A program made the translations under genes and the position numbers. Below are positions 57,986 to 64,000 of a stretch of DNA of 64,000 nucleotides, in pieces. The number at the start of each line of letters is the position of its first letter. Positions within the stretch are counted from its first letter, which is position 1. The DNA comes from Haematococcus lacustris (Eukaryota > Chlorophyta > Chlorophyceae > Chlamydomonadales > Haematococcaceae). Under the pieces are notes generated by a model. It did no database searches and was not told the origin of the DNA. It saw only the letters and a list, made by a program, of their open reading frames with translations. Location of the stretch: NCBI GenBank assembly GCA_030144725.1, contig JASKMD010000021.1:3350277-3414276 (forward strand). Direction: 5' to 3'.

Positions 57986-58689
57986 GCATGATTCTTGTAC
58001 TTGCTACTACAACATGACCCCTCATGCACTCTCCCTCTTGTTGCTCACGTGCATGTCATCTAAGCCATCATGACATTCACCTTGCACGCGCAAACCTGCC
58101 ATGTCATGTCTTATGGTACAACGTATGCAACACCACTACAAACGACATGTATTGCTGATGCTAAGCACATGCATTGATGCCAGATGGCCACACCACACAA
58201 CACCACAACACAATACCACTGCAACAACAACAACAACACAACGACTCATGCCTTACTCACAACCTGTGCGATGTGCACAACCACAAGGATTGGATGCATT
58301 TCATTGCTATGGGCTAACACCTCATCACGGGACTGCTAAGCACTTTGCCTTGCTGCCTATGCCCCATGGCACCAAATCAGGCTGATCTAGGCTAGGCTGG
58401 GCTAGGCTAGGCTAGGCTGGGCTAGGCTTGGCTCCAGGCTGCCCGCTCCAGCCTGCCCGCTCCAGACTGCCCACTCCATGCTGCTACGCCAAGGGCTGCT
58501 GGGTGCCATGGGGTGGGGGAGAGGAGAGGGGAGGGGAGGAGGGGAGGAGGGAAGGAGGGGAGGAGGGGAGGAAGGGAGGAGGAGGATGGGAGGAGGGTAG
58601 GTAGGTGGCAGACTCGGAAGTGGTGGTGGTGGGATTGGGCAGGGAAGGGGGAAGGGAGAAGGGGTCAAGGGGCAGCAGTGTGACCCATC
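57986..58689. other. AC-rich spacer and purine tracts, no gene recognised
   Basis: 57986-58385 is AC-rich complex DNA with a CAACAACAAC patch, similar in composition to the retroelement sequence. 58388-58435 has GGCTAGGCTGGGCTAGG repeats. 58515-58610 is a GGGGAGGAGGGA purine run. Confidence 0.5.
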
Positions 58690-60038
58690 AGACCTGCGGC
58701 AGCAAGAAGCATCCTTGCAATAAGGCTTGGCATTGGTGACAACTCATGTGCAGGGACTGGCCACTTACAGCTATGCTCCATGCCCCCCTCCATGTCACGC
58801 CGCTACCGCCTTGCTTGCAATCACCAAGCCATGTTACACCTGTCATGCTCCAGCTGTCAACAACTGCAAGCAAACATAAGCCAGCAAGCAGATGAATAAG
58901 GACATGCATGACGAGAAATGGGCAGGCTAGGCTGACACCACCAGAGCATGTGCACTCACCGGTGTACAAGCGCTCAAACCTTGTCGTATCCTTGCTGGTG
59001 GCTTCTCTGATGCAACCCAGCACAAGCTCCCCAATGCAAGACAATACGAACCACAACATGCATGCTTACTCACCTGCCAAGGTGAGGGTGAGGGTGAGGG
59101 TGAGGTCAAGGGCGAGTGGGAAGGGAAGGGGAATGATAGGGCAGTAAGGTAAGGGGACCTGTAGCCACCTGTAGAGACATGTAGAGGGAGGGAGGGCGTG
59201 AGGGAGGGCGCGAGAAAGGGCGTGAGGGAGGGAGGGAAGGAGGGAGGGAAGGAGGGAGGGAAGGAGGAGGTTGCTCCAGGCTGCAAGGAAGGATAGGGAG
59301 TGGGGCAAGGTGCGACGACGGCCTGGGAGGTGGTGGTGGCAAAGGGGAAGGGTCAAACCATCAATCTTGCAGCAGCTCAAAAGGCATGCCAGATGTTAAG
59401 CGGTGCTACATACTTGCAGAGGGATAGCCACTCACCTTGACAAATGCGCATGGATGTTTGCATGGCTGACGGCGAGGCTCGCTCGTTGTGTGTCGCTGTG
59501 TGGCTAGGCTTGCTACGTTGCCTTTTTGCGTTGCTGCGTGGCTGTAACGTTTCGAGAATGCGAGGTTGTGTGGATGGCTGCGATGCTGGTGAACTAGCTG
59601 GACTGCGTGGCTGAGCTAGCGACGTAGATGGTTGTATGCCTAGCATCCGGGTTGGCTGCCTCATGGTAGGGGAAGTGGCTGGGGCTGCACTGCTGGCTAG
59701 GCTAAGTTGCGGCTAAGTTGCGTGTCTGAGCTAGCTAGCTAGCTGCGATGTGCCTGGGAGCGAGCATCATCTTGGGCCTGGCTGCGAGCCTAGTTGCGAG
59801 GCTCTGAATGCGTGGAGCTGACTCATTGCAATTGGAAGTCGCTACTAGCTAGAGACGCACCTTCGGCGTTGTTCATCGACTTGGCAGTACGAGATGTCGC
59901 AATGTAGAGCACGTACATCGCGTTTGTGCTAGGCGTGTTGTAGAGCAGGGACGTTGCAAGTTGGCTAGGTGACAAGAAGGCTGCGAGGTTGCATGCCATG
60001 TTGCTGGCTTTTTTGAAATTTTCCATTATGGCTTTCAT
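58690..60038 (-). CDS. hypothetical multi-exon protein
   Basis: Minus-strand exons supported by strong donors. Exon 1 is 60038-59861, from ATG (MKAIMENFKKASNMACNLAA, FLSPSQLATSLLYNTPSTNA) to GAAG|GTGCGT. A Ser/Pro/Arg-rich exon ends at 59436 (CAAG|GTGAGT; basic patch NAKRQRSKP). Another exon ends at 59074 (GGCAG|GTGAGT). An exon ending at 58960 (ACCG|GTGAGT) carries CIGELVLGCIREATSKDTTR and FERLYTG. The 3' end and exon starts are not fixed. No family recognised. It lies between two arrays of the same palindromic minisatellite and may be the cargo or mobility gene of an element. Confidence 0.35.
59080..59275 (+). repeat. GAGGGT and GGAGGGAGGGAA purine repeats
   Basis: Short GTGAGG hexamers (59084-59106) and a GGAGGGAGGGAAGGA-type run (59180-59272) in an intron of the minus-strand gene. 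Confidence 0.85.
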
Positions 60039-60059
60039 CCAGATGCCACCGACCTGTGC

Positions 60060-61300
60060 CAGTCAGCAAGACCCTTCACAGGGTCAGTAGGACCCTACAA
60101 AGGGTCAGTAGGACCCTGCAGAAGGCCAGAGCGCCAGGACCCTGCACAACCATGGTCGAACCATGGTCGAGCCAGGACCCTGCACAACCATGGTCTAACC
60201 ATGGTCGAAGGACCCTGCGCAGGGTCCTGGCACACAGGGTCAGCAGGATCCTGCGCAGGGTCTAAATACATGTAATGTTAAAAATAAACTACAAAATAGT
60301 TGTTCTAATATATAATTTTAATTCTAACCATGGTCGTAGGACCCTGCGCAGGGTCCTGGCACACAGGGTCAGCAGGACCCTGCACAGGGTCACCAGGACC
60401 CTGCACAGGGTTTTCAGGACCCTGCGCAGGGTCCTAGCGCCTTTTAAATATTAAATACATGTAATGTTAAAAATAAATTACAAAATAGTTGTTCTAATAT
60501 ATAATTTTGATTCTAACCATGGTCGTAGGACCCTGCGCAGGGTCCTGGCACACAGGGTCAGCAGGACCCTGCGCAGGGTTTCCAGGACCCTGCGCAGGGT
60601 TTCCAGGACCCTGCGCAGGGTCCTAGCGTCACCATGGTCGAAGGACCCTGCGCAGGGTCCTGGCACACAGGGTCACCAGGACCCTGCGCAGGGTCACCAG
60701 GACCCTGCGCAGGGTCAGTAGGACCCTGTGCAGGGTCCTAGCGCCTATTAAATATTAAATACATGTAATATTAAAATAAACTACGAAATAGTTGTTCTAA
60801 TATTTAATTTTAATTCTAACCATGGTCGTAGGACCCTGCGCAGGGTCCTGGCACACAGGGTCAGCAGGACCCTGCGCAGGGTTTCCAGGACCCTGCGCAG
60901 GGTCTGCAGGACCCTGCGCAGGGTCCTAGCGTCACCATGGTCGTAGGACCCTGCGCAGGGTCCTGGCACACAGGGTCAGCAGGACCCTGCACAGGGTTTT
61001 AAGGACCCTGCGCAGGGTCTGTAGGACCCTGCGCAGGGTCCTAGCGTCACCATGGTCGTAGGACCCTGCGCAGGGTCCTGGCACACAGAGTCGGGAGGAT
61101 ACCAAACAGAAACGACAGGACCTAGCAAAGGGTCTGCGGGAAGCCTGACAAGGTCCTTGCACACAGGGTCAGAACAAAACCTGGAAAACTCTTGACTCAT
61201 AGGGTCAGTAGGACCCTGCGCAGGGTCGCCAGGACCCTGCGCAGGGTCCTACGACCATGGTGACGCTAGGACCCTGCGCAGGGTCCTAGGACACGGGCCA
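60060..61300 (+). repeat. palindromic GGACCCTGCGCAGGGTCC array with AT-rich spacers
   Basis: Dozens of copies of the perfect 18-base palindrome GGACCCTGCGCAGGGTCC are joined by GGCACACAGGGTCAGCA, CTAGCGTCACCATGGTCGTA or TTTCCA linkers. Three copies of an about 85-bp AT-rich block (TTAAATATTAAATACATGTA ... TTCTAACCATGG), near 60253, 60445 and 60748, divide the array into higher-order units of roughly 190-300 bp. The repeat core is shared with the array at 57405-57985. Confidence 0.93.
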
Positions 61301-61590
61301 TAGCTCATCACTGGCTTGGACTTTTTGCATGCTACCTACTAGGTTGGGCAGCTGTAACCACCCTCTACAACCTCTCATACTCACATTTCATGAAAAGACA
61401 CTTTGATCACTCGGTGCCAACTCCCTTAGCCAAAATCAGGGTCACAGCCCCACACCTGGTCCAACAACTCGACACCGAGTGAGAATTACACTTTGGCACA
61501 AGAGAGTCTTGACCTCCTCTAGGTCTCAACAACCTAAATGCCAAGTTTCAGACCTGAACTCTCAAGTTTTTCAAGCCAGCCAGCCCTTAA
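61301..61590. other. 5' flank of retrotransposon ORF2
   Basis: AC-rich sequence without the palindromic repeats. It has stops in the ORF2 frame (last at 61588-61590). Probably the inter-ORF or damaged N-terminal region of the retroelement. Confidence 0.4.
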
Positions 61591-64000
61591 TTTGCACGAG
61601 TGGACTGGGGACGCCTCCAAGGGAACTTGCTCACCATCTGCACAGGCAACGTGAGACACACAAGGTTCGTTAGGAGGGAGATCTGGATAGCGGACCCGTT
61701 GGAGGCCACCACCGCATCAGCACTAGCAGCACACTTTCAAGATCACACCGACCCGATTGATCTCACCAACAACCACATAGAGGAAGGAGAGATACTCGCC
61801 CCACCGCCCGTGACCACCATTGACGCCGACAAGAACTCTACACTAGACACCAAGCGCAGCACTACAATAGAGGACACTCCATTACATGAGGAACCTGCCC
61901 GGTCGCGACAGCGCCGGGACATTCCCACTGTTACCCTCCGCCCGCCAGTCCCCTCAGGTAGGCCGCGTACCCACCGACCCACCACGCGTGTCGATACCAA
62001 CACTGGCCCGTCCGCTAAGCGGGTACGAGCCACCAAGGCACACCGCAACGACACGCACACACAAACCCTCATGTCCCAATACCTCTGCAAACCCACTACC
62101 GGAGCCCACACCACAAGGCTAAACCCCACCATAGCCGAGACACAACAAACCACGCCGGACAATGACCCTCGCACGAGCCAACACAACAACCCTCCAACCG
62201 AACTGCCCCAAGCAACCCTCAACAGGCAACACATCACCCTCACAACCTTCAATGTTAGAGGCCTATGCAGATCTAGAAACGAAGTCCTTAACCTGGTGCA
62301 CAAACAAAGTCCGGACATCTTAATCCTCACAGAAACTATGACCCAACCCAAGAGCAACAAACCTAGCTCTGGCTGGCTGAAGAGGGTTATGCCCAACTAC
62401 ACCGTCCACCGTCACGAAGGCCATAGTGAGGTCCTCATTGGCATCAGACACGATCTAGCTATCCAGATGCAAGCCACCATGCTGCCGCCGTGTACAGATG
62501 CGGATGTAAACACCCGATGCGTCATCCTAAGCCTCCGCCAACGGCAAAGCGAGGAACTCACACTCGTTGCCACGTACTGGCCGTCAGGGAACAACGACGG
62601 CGCGATCCCATTAAGGAGAAAGATGCAAGAACACATACGAGCAGCCACTGGACACCTGCCCGGCTCACTCATCCTGGCGGGAGATATCAACGCCACGATG
62701 AGGACAGAGGACCGCTCCGAACACACTGAATACCCACAAGACCACATGATGAGGGAGTTCGCCACAGAGCTGCGCCTATCCGAAGCTGACCCCGGCGACC
62801 GGGCCTGGACCTACCAGCAACCACACTGCAACAGCCGCATCGACGCCATCCTGGCGCGCGACGCGAGACAAGGCCCTGGGCATCGCACACACGTCGACAC
62901 AAACGCGTACCTCAGCGACCACAAACCGCTCACCGCCACACTCACCACTACCAGACTGGGCATAGATCTAGCAGCCACACATCAACCCTTAAAACACAGC
63001 CACACCATTCTCACCACCCCAATCACCAACAAAGATAGGGAAGCATACCGGCTTGGAGTGCAACAACCCAGCTCAGGCGCTCCACAACTGCATGCACAAC
63101 TGACAGCATACCTAGCTCCCATGTACACAGACGCTACCCACTTCCTGACCACACTAGACAAGGCCAACCCACAACAACCACAACGCCTGACACTAGTGGC
63201 AGGCCTCCCGGCTATAGAGGCTGTCGACACCGCAGCCGCCATGCTCACAACGCTCCTGGAAACCTGCAGGGGAACTGCCATGCAGACATGCAACACCAAG
63301 ACATTGACCAGAGGAGGCCAGCATTACCAACGCAGGAGCATGTGCAAGATCAGACAGGCACTAGGGAAAAAGCTCAAAACCACCAGAGAACTCAGCCGGA
63401 AGGCTAGAATGTTATTCAAACAAAACAGCGCCCACCCGTCTATCGACGACGTACTCCCAGAGACAGACACGATCAACGCGGAGGTAAGGGAGGCGGTGCA
63501 AGCACGCCAGGGCGACGGTACAACCGAAAATTACGTGCAAGCCGCGCTCGCCCAGCTGACCAACTCCTACCGCGACCAAATCCACAAGCTAGATGACGAC
63601 GACTCCGCACTTGCCATTGCACAGGCGCGTCTCAGAATGCAACACCTCATCAGCACCCAACCCAAAAAAGCCAACAAATACATACTGCGCCCCTCTCGCA
63701 CCGACCACAAAGGACTGCAGGCACTAGCCGACCCCGATACCAAGAACATCTGCACCGCCCCGGCCGATCTCAACCGGATTATCACCGCCGCCTATAGACA
63801 AAAGCTCACGCCGCCGAATCCCAAAACAGGCCACTACACAAACACACAGACCAGAAATTACCCCTGGACCCGCCCCAAAGCCGCGGACCCCTTCACGTTG
63901 CACACCTGCCAAAATATACACTGGATGCACACAGCCATCATGGACAAAGCAGGATTTCAAGAATGCATCAGCAGACTATCAGGGGGCAAAGCGCCTGGCC
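61591..64000 (+). CDS. non-LTR retrotransposon ORF2: APE endonuclease, start of RT (partial)
   Basis: Plus-strand frame open from the stop at 61588 to the window edge. After an about 210-residue Thr/Pro/Arg-rich N-terminus comes a complete apurinic-endonuclease-type domain at 62233-62940. Its motifs are in order: TLTTFNVRGL, DILILTETM, VATYWPSGN, LILAGDINATM, SRIDAILARD and LSDHKPLTATL. These carry the Asn, Glu, Tyr, Asp-x-Asn and Ser-Asp-His positions needed for target nicking. A long linker follows (YRDQIHKLDDDDSALAIAQA), and then SRLSGGKAPG, the usual entry of the reverse transcriptase domain, where the window ends. The first in-frame ATG is at 62071, inside the N-terminal region, so the true start is uncertain or upstream of a lost frame. 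It probably belongs with the 2A-protease ORF as one element. Confidence 0.82.

Overview
This looks like a nuclear scaffold piece from a chlamydomonadalean (volvocine-type) green alga, with a genome style like Haematococcus or Chlamydomonas relatives. The evidence is: many short exons separated by GT-AG (and several GC-AG) introns; a TGTAA algal polyadenylation motif behind at least one gene; a large ciliary gene (CFAP47); a GC-rich background; and very heavy load of micro- and minisatellites, (CTG)n tracts and transposable elements. The species itself is inferred, not proven.

Layout. 0.5-3.5 kb: a 2.9-kb (GGGGC)n microsatellite followed by a possible small exon. 3.8-5.0 kb (+): coatomer zeta, fully resolved in six exons. 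5.7-6.3 kb: a hAT-like MITE. 6.6-7.3 kb (-): unrecognised ORF. 8.5-12.7 kb (-): WDR74/Nsa1-like ribosome-biogenesis WD-repeat protein. 13.1-16.7 kb (+): YIF1-family ER-Golgi membrane protein, resolved in eight exons. 17.7-19.7 kb (-): unrecognised gene. 20.1-24.0 kb: a terminal-inverted-repeat DNA transposon with a degraded transposase gene and a second nested copy of its ends. 24.3-24.6 kb (-): SGF11 zinc-finger exon (SAGA deubiquitinase module). 25.2-25.8 kb (+): small three-exon unknown gene. 27.0-32.4 kb (+): SLC35/TPT-like transporter. 33.2-45.96 kb (-): C-terminal part of CFAP47 including its calponin-homology domain, with introns full of satellites, cut at a 500-N gap.

46.5-54.0 kb: a foldback element, then a minisatellite (about 30/39-bp units) split in two by a 6.7-kb CACTA-type transposon (47043-53724). 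This transposon starts CACTC and ends GAGTG, carries a TNP2-like multi-exon transposase on the minus strand and a subterminal array of about 44 copies of a 23-bp unit with the palindrome ATCTGTACAGAT. Removing it rebuilds an intact minisatellite unit.

54.0-64.0 kb: a 114-bp (38-residue) tandem repeat runs in frame into a plus-strand ORF with a textbook 2A peptide (DVEANPGP) followed by two tandem Josephin/papain-like cysteine-protease-like domains. From 61.6 kb to the window edge there is an APE endonuclease domain leading towards a reverse transcriptase. Together these suggest one non-LTR retrotransposon (protease-bearing ORF1, APE-RT ORF2) interrupted at 57.4-61.3 kb by arrays of the palindrome GGACCCTGCGCAGGGTCC and a minus-strand gene.

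The host genes (COPI coat, YIF1, WDR74, SGF11, transporter, CFAP47) are unrelated housekeeping/ciliary genes typical of a eukaryotic gene neighbourhood; the notable biology is in the mobile elements of the last 18 kb.
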